NCBI GenBank assembly: GCA_013398175.1
Contig: VZRZ01005945.1
Span: forward strand, 745,278-809,277
Direction: 5' to 3'
DNA from: Climacteris rufus
Lineage: Eukaryota > Chordata > Aves > Passeriformes > Climacteridae
Length of the DNA stretch: 64,000 bases
The notes below the pieces were generated by a model, which was given only the letters and a program-made list of their open reading frames with translations, had not been told where the DNA came from and searched no databases. Of this stretch, positions 26,263-38,175 are shown piece by piece. Both the position numbers and the translations under genes were made by a program. Positions within the stretch are counted from its first letter, which is position 1, and the number at the start of each line of letters is the position of its first letter.

Positions 26263-27630
26263 AATCATCATGCAGCTTACACCAGGTGTTTAAATACGCT
26301 TACAGCCTTGTCCTAGCAAACATTGGGAAAGATGTTCACTCCCAAGGCTGAAGACATGTCCCAGGTGAACATGGGAAAGGGCCGAAATATGATCTTGAGA
26401 AAAGTCCCTGAAGATGAACCAAAGATAAAAATGCTTTAAGAGAAAATGTAGTTGGAAAGGAAAGGAGAAGGTTAAAGAAAATGGCAGAAATTAATCACTC
26501 TCAAGAAAACTGGAAGTAGTTTGGGACATATCCTTGGTTTGATTTTGCACCAATTAGAGCTTTGATCTCAACCTAGCCATGGAATCAATGTTGAGGTGCA
26601 TCTCCACAGCTACAATCAAGGTAATACCTGTGGAATTTAGAAGTCTTTTTATAAATATACTCATAACACAAGAGAAATTGATTTTAAAATGAGTTGTACT
26701 CACACTCCATAGCTATGTAGGTAATTTCTCAGATTGCCCTCCTGACTTCCCAGTGCCTGTAGGGAAAATCCAACTTCTCTGTAAATTGTATTGGTTTTAA
26801 AGGACCAAAACACAATCTCTTTAATTTTGCACTACATTTAGGTGCCCACGCAAGTATATTTGGGTTTTCTTTTCCAACAAATGCATATTGTACAGCTGAG
26901 CTTTCAAAAGAAGGTTCAGAAAGTTCCAAGAATCACAGATAGAAGTATAAATCAATATATTTAATATAATTTAACTAAACTACTGCCACCAATTTACATT
27001 CACATTCCCTTTGTCAGTGTCTTGACAAGATACAGTAAAAAATTCGTTGCCAAAGAACTGTCTGAAGAGGGATGAGATGGCAAGAAATTTTCCATTCCAT
27101 TTCCTCATGTCCTTCACTGTCTCCATACAGCACAATGTATTCACATTACAATAATACAAAATAAGTTATATTCTTGGATTAAATGATACAGAAACAGATA
27201 CTCTCACTATTGCTTTAAATCTAAATGTTAGTTTAGATTTTGAAGGCTTTCCATCCTAGGAAAAACTTCCTCAAAGTCCAAAGGATTTTGTAGAGCAGCT
27301 AACCAGGGCTTAAAATCCGAGGTCTGGTCCAAAAGCTGAACAGAAATTCTAAAAGATACCTAAGATTAAATCCTGGATTATTTTTGCTGCTAGTAGGTGT
27401 TCACCTTTTCTCTTCAATTTCTATGACCAAAAGAAGAGATCCTGTGTCTCGAGAGAAGAAAAGGACTCAGGTTTCAAACAGCATTGTTTAGAAGGGAGAC
27501 AAAGGAATTGGGGTTGTTGTAGATCTTTAACACTCATCCCAAGTCAGTATTTGCAAACTGAATGTGTAGTATCATATTAATATGCATTTGTGTTGTGATC
27601 GTTAGAGGGCTTTCTTTGTGGGGGGAGACG

Positions 27631-27730
27631 TTGTTGTGTTGTTGTTTTTGTGTGTGTGTGTGTTTTGTTTGTTTGTTTGCTTGCTTTTGTGGTTTTTTTT
27701 GGTGGCTTTGTTTTGTTTGTTTTTTTCCCC
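27631..27730. repeat. GT/TTTG-rich simple-repeat tract
   Basis: A (GT)n core near 27650-27662 passes into TTTG and TTGC repeats and T runs. Translations across it are Cys/Phe/Val-rich on plus and Lys/Thr-rich on minus, which is a composition effect and not coding evidence. Confidence 0.85.
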
Positions 27731-30700
27731 TTCAGGATCTTTTTTAGTTCTCCCTTTTCCATCTACCATCTTCTGTATTTTTAACCTTATTTCCGTTCAC
27801 TGTTATCACTTACATTTATTGCCACAGTCAGACCCCAAGTAGTTTACACTTCTGCACTAAGAATCATTAGCAGAAAATTAACAGCTAAGGCTCCTTGAAA
27901 ATTGATGGGGTATGTCCATGCAGGCTGAGACATCTTTTGATTTGTTCACCCATGTCTTAAATCTGGAAGCAGTAGTTTTGTTTAACATTGCTCAATAGAG
28001 TACTGTTCAAACACACTCACCATGAAAAAAGCTTAGACTGTGGCCCAGAGCTTTCCTTGTCACAGTCACTTATTACAGCAGTTCACAAGCCCTGATTAGC
28101 AGGAACAGGTTGCTGGATGACTGGGAAAAGGACTGAGCCATGGCATTGCTTTCTCTGTTTCCTTGCTACACAAATGGAAAAGTACAGAATGCATTATCGA
28201 AATGATTGGATTATTTTTCTTATTTTTTATTTAAGCAGCTATCCCAGAAGACGGCTGGCTATAATTTAAATACGATATTTGATTTTTTTGCTGGAGTCAA
28301 TGTAAGTCACTGTCTGATAAATGCTCAGCTAATGAATATAATACAAATTTTTCATATCAGTTTTACAGAGACATTCCTGGGCAACTAAACATCCTGATCA
28401 TCTTTGGCATGCTGCATGTTTAGCTCTGCTCTTCATTCTCTTGCCCTGCATACATAGTTCTTCACTATATCTGCTAAACCACCCATCATATTTGTTAAAA
28501 GTAAAGGAATTCTGATACTATGAAAGTAATTTTAATCTCGACCTGTATTGAAAATGTTCTACCTCACCATCCTTATACGGCTTGTGCACAGAGATTTTTT
28601 TGCTGTGGACGTAGTCAGCAAATCCCAGCATTCACACAGAAGGCAGTGATCTTCCTTGCCTCACTGTTGCATCTGTTTTTCTCTTTAGCAATTTAATTCT
28701 GCATATCATAAGTAGAGAAGCCTCTTGTGCGGTGAGAATATTACACCATGTTAGCCAGGTTATCTGTGAACTGAAAAAATACATTTCAGTTAATATTTTC
28801 CCAAGAACCAAGAGAAGTAAAGCACTATGGTTTGACTTAATCAGAGCTATACAAAAGAGCAACATATATCATTTAATATAACAATCCAGACAGTGCCAAA
28901 AAACCACTGCAGATGTAAAGATGAGAAGAATTTCACCCTTAAAAAGTCCCCACCAAAACACAGACACAACAGACCCTACCTGATAATCTATATGATGTAA
29001 ATACATAGATATTCTTTGATTTTAATACATTGGCAGAACTGGATATGGTAATCTTCCTACCTGAAACCACAAAGCTATGAAAATACATAGTGAATTTTTT
29101 TGAACCTCAGAGCCTGTAAGGCTTGAGCTATATTTTGTCTCATTTTGTGTAAGAAAATTCATAGAAGATAAGAATAGAGATCAAAAGATATGTTCTTTTC
29201 CTCTTCAGTCTTCTGAGGATTTCTCTCTGAGTTTGTGAATAAAATAAAAAGTTAAAGTCTTTTCCAATTTCTTTTCCTATCTATATTTCTGATGCCTTAT
29301 GGCAAAATTCCCAACAGGTGTAATGTGATGGCCAGTACATTCTGCCCCGAAACCAGTCTAAATAGCCTGGAAAGAGTGAGGGAGCCTGGGGAATGGAATA
29401 TCATGCATGACAGGTCCAGCAGCTGGTCATAGCTCTGTTGGACAGAGGCAGGGCTGCTCAGGGAGATCTGTTTGTGCCATCAATTTTAATACAGAAAATC
29501 ATGTGTCTTGGGTATCAAAAAGTTTAGTAAACACTGTCTATAGTATCTGGATTATTTAATTAGTTCTACTAACATGTATCAAAACATATAGCCATGATCC
29601 TTTTTTTTGTGCAGTCAAGGATCTGTTCTCCTTTGAAAGAAAGTTCAATGTATTATTTGTGTGTTAAACTCTTGTGTGAATGGCTGAGCACACAAATCTT
29701 TCAGATTCCATGCAGAAAACTTTTGTGTTTTTAGAAAGTTTTCCTGACCTCTTCTTATCCAGAACTGGAAGATTTGGGCCAACAAATCTTGACATCTGCA
29801 TTCAGATTCTAGTCCTTAGGGATCTGAAGTTTTCTGAATAATTGAGTTCCCACTGTTCATCTCCTCCAGTGGGGAGCTACCAGGAAGAAAACATTTCTGA
29901 TTAAATATCAATTGGAAAAAAAGGACAACAATTTTACCATACACATGGTACTGTCAGTAAAAAACAAAAAAAATATCCAGTCAGGCCTTTGCCACCCCAC
30001 AGCAAGTTGGATATTATGTAGTTCCAAATTATTTTTGCTTATTTATAAAACTGAACTAAGGACTCACTGGTATGAATACATACATCTTCCTGTGAATACT
30101 TACACAACTGCAGAAATACAGGAGTAGCTTGTGCAACTAAAGGGCTTTTCCTACAAACTAATTTAAAGCATTTTAAACAAAAGTTTAGTGTTTGATTCTC
30201 AAGAAGTGCTGAGTAAGTGCAGAAAGGTTGATTATGAATAGATGAATAAAACCAAGTAAGAATGCAAAAACTGCTACTAAAATGCATTAGCATGCCCAAA
30301 AGCTGTAATATTTCAATCTAAAACACAGTGAGTTTGCAAAAGAGATCTTAATCCTAATTAGAACTGGTAATAACTTCTATAAAATAATATTTGGATGGCA
30401 TCTAGCCTTTTATTAATTTATTATTTTTCCTGATTCCTGAATCAGTTGCCAAACGATCCCTAGTTGTCCATGCAACTGTTCTGGTTCCAACAGTTCCAAA
30501 GTTCAGTAAATTTTTAAGAACACAGGTTTGTACATTAACCCATCACCTAAGGCATTAAATATAACATATCATACGTAATCATTCACCACCTGTAAGGCTA
30601 TTTTTAATGGGAATAGCTATGGCAATTTCCCATAGTTGGGAGGACAAGTCAGATGAAGAATGGTAGCAATACCAGTATTTTTATTTTGTGCTCTTATACT

Positions 30701-31563
30701 CTGATGTCTATTTTGTCACATAGATTCAAATTACTGGAAACAAAATCTGATGTTCAAACACAGCTACTTAAGAGCATAGTAGGAAAAAGACCTGAAGAGT
30801 GTAGAGCTCAATTAGTGCTTAAGTTATGCAAGACTCATTTTCCGGGAAGCTCTTATATTCTACTGATGGACAATTTAGAAAATTCTTAGGTCACTTTTTG
30901 TCACTAATTGGGAGCATTTAATTTATTTGGGCAGATAAGAAATGTGAGTGTGGGAACTGCATACTTTTAAGATGCTCAAGAGCCAAGACAAAGAAGAGGG
31001 AGAAAGAAGAGACCTAAATTTTCCCATGCTGGACTGAGACTTTGTTATGTCAATTAATCTCTTTGTTTTAATTTATTTTAAAATCAGGAATAATTATATT
31101 TCTCTAATCTGGAAGGCTTATGAGATTCTAAATTTAGTGTTGCTCATAAAGCCTTTAAAAGCCTTCACTGGTAGATGTTCTAAATTAGTACTATGTACTT
31201 ACAAATATCCTCTAATTTTCTTAAAGGTTGATAATTCTGGGCAGTATTAACTCAGTATTTTCAAGGGAGAAATGACTAATTAATTTTCCAATATTGTAGA
31301 AGAACAGTAAAATTAATAAACACAAAGTCCTACTTCGCACAAATTACTTAACATTTAAGTTTTGCAATGCCGTGTATTGATACATTTTTCATATTACAAA
31401 TATCTGATTTAAGTTTAAAAAGGATTATGTATGAAATCACATAAGGCATAATATGGAAAATAGACAGGGAAAGTTGACTTCTACAGTTCATGGAATTATA
31501 GGAATCAGATAGCACATAGTACTTCCTCTTCCCTTTCATGTTATTCCCAGATATGGTTTCCAG

Positions 31564-31690
31564 GAAAAAAAAAAAGAAAACAATGAAAAAAACAAAAACA
31601 AAACCAAACATACAAAAACCCAAGCAAACAACCACCCAAACCAAACAAAATAATTAAAAAACAAACAAACAAACAAAAAATCAAAAAACC
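31564..31690. repeat. A-rich (CAAA)n low-complexity tract
   Basis: About 125 bp of A runs with CAAA and CAAAC repeats on the plus strand. A 98-codon minus-strand frame (31348-31644) crosses it and is Phe/Val-rich because of this composition. Confidence 0.85.
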
Positions 31691-32733
31691 ACTATCTTTA
31701 TAGTGCAATCCTGAAGAATAATACCACTTCACTGTTCTGAAAACTTCCTACAGCTATGATTGAACAGTTCTGCCACATTTGGTTTACTGCAAACTCACTT
31801 TTCCTCTTTATTTAGACTCTACAAATCAGCTTTTTTTTGTAGCCTTTTCATCTTCTCACCATGTCTCATTTCTTTTGCTTTTTTTCGGCTGACTGGTAGC
31901 CTTTCCTAACTAAAATCCCTCACAGCTATCCCGTAATGGATAATTGGCACTCAAAGGAACTACAGATAGCATTTTTTAATGCCATTCTTATCTTTCCATG
32001 TCTTCTGACTTTCCTCTTTCTTTGCACCTTGAACATTAACATTATTAGGTGTGGTTTCTATGGTGACCTCCGTGGAGATTGCAAATTTGATAAAATGGCA
32101 GGTTGAGTGACTGCTTCTTCAATAACACATATTTAAAACGTAGCAGCTGCTCCTGAAAAGATCAGGACTAGCAGGAAAGCCATTTAATCTAGGAGGATAT
32201 GCTGCGTAAAGAACAAATTAGGTTTGTAAACTGAGAGATCTAGACAAGGGGAATAGGAGTATCTGCATTTGTGTGGTACAGCAATACCTCTTCAAATTAA
32301 TGTAAAAATATGGTTGAGAAAGTGAAGACATAGATTTGGAACAAAGAGGCAGAACGGACTTCTCATGGGCAGTCTCAAGTCCTCTAACCTTGAAACATAA
32401 GGTTTTTTCTGAAAGGTGCTGCCTTTGCATAGGGTGAACCTAGGTAATTATCTTGGCTTCTACAGCTGACAATAAACTTCAAGAAATCACCAATGTCATC
32501 TAAACCAAGATGCTGGATACTAGGATTAAACAACAGGACATATTTTCTACTTTTATACTTTTCTTCTGTAACACCCTGCCCAGCTGGGCAATGCCAGTCA
32601 AGAAACTTACAAATCTTTGCTAAAATAATACGTCTCATTTTTATTTTAAGCTTGACTAGTATTTAAAGTTGATTCAGGTAATAATGCATTCTTATAGTCT
32701 TCATACTTCTTAAAAAAAATCTAAATAATTATG

Positions 32734-33101
32734 TGATGAACAACACTTCTGAAAAATTTAACTGTTTATTAATAAAAATAAAAATTAACAATAGGGGACA
32801 CCACAAAACCAAGAGCTGTACCGGGTGCATGCCACTCTGCGAAAAGCACACCCTCTGGGAGCTGTGCAGTCTCTTTTATATCCCCCCAGTGTCAATCAAA
32901 TAATTAGATATTTTTGTCCAATCATGTTATAGTCCGTCCCTTATTCCATCTCTCTGGGGCGGTCTGTCCCTGCTCCACCTCACATAGGGTGCCAAATTTG
33001 GTAATGGGGTGTGCTCTTACTTTTGACTGATGTTCTGATTGACACTAGAGAAGAACTTTCCAGAATGCTGCTCTCAGCTTCCAGTCGCCATCTTGGCTCC
33101 A
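32734..33101 (-). mobile_element. Solo LTR, family B, with intact-looking promoter
   Basis: On the minus strand the element starts TGGAGCCAAGATGGCG and ends TTGTTCATCA, so it has TG...CA termini. Flanks are TTATG (32729-32733) and TTATA (33102-33106), a 5-bp duplication with one mismatch. In minus order it shows AAGATGGCG (a YY1-type site, about 33086-33094), two ATTG(G/A) CCAAT-like words, GGGATATAAAAGAGAC as TATA box (about 32873-32888) and AATAAACAG as poly(A) signal (about 32769-32777). About 100 bp separate TATA and poly(A) signal, a normal U3-R-U5 plan. It is unrelated to the TGTTGCC family. The 5-bp duplication suggests an ERVL-like or gamma-like integrase, but with a mismatch this is only a hint. 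Confidence 0.8.
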
Positions 33102-34111
33102 TTATATTTTATGCATTTTATTTGAAAATCAATAGAACCAATAGAAAAATAGGTAAAACCCACTTTACTAACCAGGAATACAACCACAACTGGTAAATAG
33201 AGAAAAATAAATAATATTATGGTAACATATTAACACTAATCATTATTTTAATTTACACCCCATTCTAATTAATAATTAACATTTTAAATATACGAAAGTT
33301 AACTTTAATTTTTTGTCATTTATAACAAATTAGATGCTTGTGAATAAATCATTGCAATGCCTGTATTCAAGAAGTTCTAAACTCTCAGGTCTTGTGTATT
33401 TCTAATCCATGTATAGGAGTCAGACTGGTGTCCGATCCCCATAGTGTGTGAAGCCTGCTCCTGTATTTATGAGTGGTTCTGCCAAGAAACAGGCAGTGAA
33501 AGGACAACCTATGACTCAAGGAGAGCACATTTGCTTTTCAAAGTAATAAATTACTGGCTACAGCAAGAGAGCATCCGTGTCTATAGAGTACTTTCCAGTA
33601 TAGTTGAAAAATACTTCCTGAGCTTATAGCAATTTCCTTCACTTGTCAATGATCTGCACGTAAACCAGTTTTTTTTTAGACTTGTGCACATAGAGGTAAT
33701 TCTGAACAATCATGTAGCAAAAAAATGCAATTACCATCACAATTAGCAAGAAAAAGGCCATTTGACTTCCACAGGGTAGAATTTTGCTTACTCCTTTTTT
33801 AAATGTCAGCTGTGTCTTGTCTCCAAAAAATTATGCTATTCAATGAATAAATTATCTCCACTGCAGTCTTATCAATCAATAAATTAAAAACTTCATAGAG
33901 AAGGAACAGAAAGATGTTCATGTGACAATAAGGTTTTCCACATCCTAGAGAAGACAAAAAAAAAATCATACTTGACTGCAAGCTTGTTGCACACTGAGTT
34001 TTATTTCCGGAAAGGAGCTCAGAACCTTTAAGGAGCTAGGTTAATCAGAAAAAAAAATTAGAAGACGGGATGTTAAGACCATAGTAAAACAGCCTGTGTT
34101 TTATATTTTCA

Positions 34112-34138
34112 TTTTTTTTTTTTTTTTTTTTTTTTTTT
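34112..34138. repeat. Poly-T tract (27 T)
   Basis: A pure 27-T run followed by AGCACAGGCTTCAC. It could be the tail of a minus-strand retroposed transcript, but the sequence to its right is not recognisable as any gene or SINE and no target-site duplication was found. Confidence 0.85.
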
Positions 34139-34734
34139 AGCACAGGCTTCACAGACTCTTTTTGAATATTGCAGTTTTCCAAGAAGAGGGTTTTCACCTT
34201 TAGACTGAAATGCACTGAAATATAATAAAAATTGCCTATAAGCTATCTGTCAGATCACTCTGGCAACAGCTCTCTTCCCTAAAAAGTTTCATTTTTCTCA
34301 AAAAAAACCCTGTTTTCATGTGATCTTAATAACAACAAAAAAAATATTATCTGAAAAATTTTTCAGTATTTCAGCAAAACCTTTAAATAATATGGGTATG
34401 GTGCAGAAAAATAAAGTTCTTTTTAATTAGTGTTGTCTGTTATTATTTGATCCTGAGACTCATGCTTTCCAGTATTTCATTTTAAGTTCCATACCTTGGA
34501 AGAAATTTGTTGGACCAAATTCTTAGCTTGTTCATGGGAACTACGGTTTTAAATAAAACATTGCATGTAAGGAGATTCAAAATGCTATCAATTCTCAATA
34601 TTTTATCTAGTCCTTTGCCCTTCAGGTTGTGGAGAAAACCCAAGATCATCATTCTTACACTTTCATATCAGATGGGCATTAAAAATAATTCAATCTATAA
34701 GATGTCTTAAAATTCATGAGTTCATGAGCTCTCC

Positions 34735-34756
34735 TTTTTTTTTTTTTTTTTTCCCC
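34735..34756. repeat. Poly-T tract ending CCCC
   Basis: Eighteen T followed by CCCC and then AGGACTC. By composition this resembles an ideal polypyrimidine tract with an AG acceptor on the plus strand, but no downstream exon is evident, so it is listed as simple sequence. Confidence 0.8.
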
Positions 34757-35691
34757 AGGACTCTCATGACTTATTGTGCCTGGCTTCTGATTTTTTGAGT
34801 GTCTGGCTTTGTCAGTACAGTTAAATATAGAAGGTTCATTCATTTTCTTCAATTTGCTTTCCAAAACTTAGCTGTCAAAATCTTTCTACCTATACATTCA
34901 GGTTCTCATTTAACATTTTTCTTTCAGAAACACAAAGAACATTTTACTTAACACAGTGCTATTATTTAATTGTTCTAAATGGTTAATTTTTTTATAATAA
35001 TGTAATAGTGTTCAATACCCTTTGTAAAAATGGTTCTTTTTTTTTCTGTGTTGCTTTCATAAAGCCTTATGATCTTCTTAAATTCTTTATTAAACATCTA
35101 CTAAGAGATTTTGTACTTCAGTGTCCCCTTATTGCTGAAACTATCTAGTGAAGAAGATGGAAACAACTAGAATGTGTTCAAAAGTGAAAAGTATATAGAT
35201 CTGTCAGGCTGATGAGCAACAGGAGGGACTGCTTATGAGCACTGCTAAATTTTGTAGAGAAAAAATGTGTAGTGTTAATACCATTTAGAGGGTAGCACAG
35301 TTTAGAAGATAAAGCAGATTTTTTTAAAATCCACATTATAATATTTGATCCAGTAAGTATTCATCTTAATTGTAAAGTGTTAATAATGCCCAAGGGAAAA
35401 TAAACAATCTTATTTCTGAACAGAGGTTACAAATTCAGCCTAGCATAGTGGGGAGTGAGATTCATCTACCTCTTCTTCTGCATGCTTTTTAATCTCTACA
35501 GTCTTTCTCTGTTTATTAATTTAATATTTGATTTTGGAACTTTTCATTGCAAAGCTGCCAATAGATCCTACTCTTTATTCTGTTACAGAAAATGGAATCT
35601 GTCCCTTACTCTGATCAGAGAAACATAATCCCACCTTTACCCTTAATTGATCTCATATATATCCTATCCAGCACACAAGCGAGGTGTGTTA

Positions 35692-36430
35692 GAATCAATC
35701 ATGCAGTTCAACAGGGGGAAGTGCAAAGTTCTGCACTGGGGGAGGAACAATCACGTTAGGCACTACTGCTTGCTGGGGGCTGATCAGAGGGAACGTAGCT
35801 TTGTAGAAACTGGGTCTGGGGGTACTAGTGGACATCTAGCTGAACATAAGCCAGCATGTGCCCTTGCAGCAAAGGTGTCAGATGAAGTGTTGCCCCTAAA
35901 TTAAGGTTGGGGATCCTTCTCCTTTATTCATCGCTAGTGAGGTCACAGCTGTGACCTGTGTCCAGTTTTGGGCTCCCCAGTACAAGAGACACAGGTTTGG
36001 TTGGACAGAGTTTGGTGAAGGGCCACAAATACAGTTAGGAGCACTACTTCTATGCAAAAAACTGAGTGAGCTGGAATTGTTCAGAACAAAATGCTCAGGG
36101 GAATCTATAGAAATGCCTGAAGGGAGAGTACAAAGAAGATGGAGCAAGACTCTTTTCACTGGTGCCCAGGGACAGGAAAAGAGGCAATGGGCACAAACTG
36201 AAATGCTGAAGGCTCTGTCTGAACATCAGGAAACAACTTTTTACTGTAGGTATAACTAAAGACTGGAAGAAGTTGCCTTGAGGGGTTGTGAAGTTTCTTA
36301 CCTTGGAAATATTAACAAACTGATATGGTCGTGGACAAGCAGCACTAGTTGACCCTGTGACAGCAGAGACACTGCACTAAATGATGCCCGAGGTCACTTT
36401 AAACCTTATTAGACTGTGTGTCTGTGAATT
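35692..36430 (+). mobile_element. CR1 LINE, 5'-truncated, ORF2 3' part to tail
   Basis: Begins in ORF2 just downstream of the reverse-transcriptase core: ATGCAGTTCAACAGGGGGAA translates to MQFNRGKCKVLHWGRNN, a CR1 hallmark. It continues through TCCAGTTTTGGGCTCCCCAG, AGGGCCACAAATACAGTTAG, CAGGGACAGGAAAAGAGGCA and GAACATCAGGAAACAACTTT, ending GAGGTCACTTTAAACCTTAT with a decayed tail. Stops and frameshifts interrupt the coding part, so it is not functional. Divergence is intermediate between the copies at 7759 and 55480. Confidence 0.92.
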
Positions 36431-37410
36431 AACATTTATTATTACAACATTTCCAAAATTTTATTTTTAACTCTGTCTTGATTTGGGAATCATATCCCAC
36501 TGAATTTGAGCAGGACTTATAAAAAGCATGATGAAAATCAACGTTCTATGCCTCGGCAGGTAAACTGAGATTAAAAAAATGGTGAAATGTTTTAACAGTT
36601 GACTTTGATTACAGTTAGGTCCAATTCTATTTGAGTAAAGTAAATATCTGGTAAAATAATTATTTTCTTTTAAGTACAGGTTTCCCTCAGTAGTTGTCTG
36701 CAGTCCTTCCATGCATGTACCTTTTGAAAACAGATCACTTATTAGAATGCTTAGACACATGACCAGAGGTAACTTTGTCTTAAAATAAATATCAGTGTCC
36801 AGTATCTTTAACACTGTTGATTATCCTCAGAACAATTTTGCTGTCTTGCCAATAATTCATTCCTAGTATGTGTTTTAGGGGAAAGTGTTTTAAAACATAA
36901 CCTTTTAGAATAAAAGCATCAATTAAATGAAGCAAATGTGCCATAATTACAACAGAGATACATGCATAGGTCTCAGAGAAGATTAATTTAAAAGCTAACT
37001 GTGAACGCTTAAATGTCAGTTTAATTATTAATGCAAAATTTACTGTTTGTCACGAATGATTAAATACACATCCTGGACTGTAGTTATTCTTGTGCAAATT
37101 GGAAAGTGCTGCATATCTTGCTGTTTGATGACCCCCTGATCATGTATGTAGTCTACTCCAGTGAGGGTTTCTCTGAAGCTGACTGGTCAGTCTTTATGCA
37201 ATTCAATGTGTGGCATACTTACTTTGAGTGCCATGACAGGAACAGTTGTTGCTGTTCAAGCAGAAATTCATGTTATGAGTATTTCCATGGAAATGCATCA
37301 ATCTTTAATTGCCGTATATCAGCATAAAAAAATGTTCATATTTATGTTTCATAAGAATTAGATCCCAGCATTAGAGCATAAAAATTTTAATACCATCTCT
37401 GTATTTGTTG
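36431..37410. other. AT-rich stretch, no gene seen
   Basis: The only long frame (36467-36814, minus, 115 codons) has no recognisable domain and an ordinary AT-driven composition rich in Ile, Leu and Phe. I regard it as chance. No repeat is recognised. Confidence 0.5.
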
Positions 37411-37467
37411 TGCATGGCAAGGTTTTGGTAGACAGGAGTTACAGAGGTGGCTTTTGTGAGAAGCTTC
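37411..37467 (+). mobile_element. Avian-type LTR (family C), 5' fragment
   Basis: TGCATGGCAAGGTTTTGGTA followed by GAGGTGGCTTTTGTGAGAAG resembles, from memory, the start of a widespread avian ERV LTR. It is cut at 37467 by a minus-strand family-A LTR and resumes at 37807 with GCTTCCCCCACGTCTGACAG. The short duplication GCTTC on both sides of the inserted LTR shows that the two fragments were once contiguous. The subfamily cannot be named without a repeat library. Confidence 0.65.
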
Positions 37468-37806
37468 TGTCAGCTTCCTAACACTGCTGGAATGCTGGAG
37501 ACGCAGAAAAAAAGAGCCAGAGACAGCTGTGTTCAAGTTCAGAGGAAAGGAAGGAAGGAAGGGGGCAAGACCCACCTTCTTTATTCTTAAATACCCTTTT
37601 AGAAATTACTAGCCATTGGAGGAATTCAGTTCTTCCTCCTTCAACTACAGTGGTCAAAGAAAATGTCCATCAAAGATCTGTGTCCATGGGAAAGGAATGC
37701 ACTGACAAGATAATTCTACAATAACATGGCTATGTTTACAGAACAATAACCTTGAGAACTAGCTAGTATGGAACTAGTTATTTTTAACAGCAAAAGTAAG
37801 GCAACA
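37468..37806 (-). mobile_element. Solo LTR, family A, copy 4, nested in family C
   Basis: On the minus strand it starts TGTTGCCTTAC and ends GAAGCTGACA. It shares the GTAATTTCTAAA, TATTTAAGAATAAAG and ATGGACATTTTCTTTGACCA blocks with the copies at 4098, 5292 and 19644. GCTTC occurs directly on both sides (37463-37467 and 37807-37811). If one A was lost at the right junction, the duplication would be AGCTTC, matching the 6-bp duplications of the other copies. It has no internal retroviral region. The right 175 bp (37632-37806) are repeated without visible difference at 39757-39931, as part of the duplication around the assembly gap. Confidence 0.88.
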
Positions 37807-38175
37807 GCTTCCCCCACGTCTGACAGAGCCAGTGCCACCCGGTTCCAAGGGGGACCCACCACTGGCCAGGCCCAAGCCCATCAGTGGTGGTGCTAGTGGG
37901 GAAAAGTTTCTGTGCAGGAGAAATTGCAGCTGGAGGGACAATATGGGAGAGAAGCAGCCCTGAAGACACAAGGGTCAGCAGAAGGAGGGGCAGGAGGTGC
38001 TCCAGGCATAGAGAGATCCCCCTGCAGACCATGGGGAAGAGCACGGTGAGGCTGCTGTGCCCCTGCAGCCCATGGAGGACCCCACATTGGAGCAGGTGGG
38101 GGGGCCAAGGAGGCTGTGACCCTGTGGGAAGCCCACACTGGAGCAGGTTCTTGGTAGGACCTGTGGATCCCTGTA
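37807..38175 (+). mobile_element. Avian-type LTR (family C), middle fragment
   Basis: GC-rich sequence with repeated phrases built on CCCATGGAGGACCCCAC, GTGGGAAGCCCACACTGG and GGAGCAGGT. This internally repetitive pattern is familiar from a common avian ERV LTR (ERVL-like by my recollection). The reading breaks off at GACCTGTGGATCC. The text expected next, a GAGAGGAGCCCACGCTGGAG-like segment, is found only after the inserted approximately 1.18-kb LTR, at 39351 and 41476. Long frames on both strands (for example 37893-38312, minus, 139 codons) arise from the GC-rich, stop-poor composition and are not gene calls. Confidence 0.75.

Larger units (their letters stand above)
26263..32733. other. 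Long AT-rich stretch with low-complexity tracts
   Basis: No gene recognised. It holds the GT/T-rich tract at 27631-27730 and the A-rich CAAA tract at 31564-31690, both listed separately. A slightly GC-richer block lies at about 29330-29480 but has no recognisable identity. Longest frames are under 100 codons and those over the simple repeats are composition artefacts. Confidence 0.55.
33102..35690. other. AT-rich stretch with poly-T tracts
   Basis: No gene seen. It contains a 27-T run and an 18-T run (listed separately). Frames are under 70 codons. Very AT-rich DNA occupies 33190-33340. Confidence 0.55.

Noticed and set aside
27562..27842. Cys/Phe/Val-rich frames that look like membrane segments
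   Set aside because: They are translations of a GT/T-rich simple repeat, and the hydrophobicity is a composition artefact. The same holds for the Phe-rich minus frame over the A-rich tract at 31348-31644.
34112..34200. 27-T run as the tail of a minus-strand processed pseudogene or SINE
   Set aside because: No recognisable transcript body to its right, no promoter boxes and no flanking duplication.
36467..36814. 115-codon minus-strand frame
   Set aside because: Composition is hydrophobic but simply follows local AT content. No domain or gene context.
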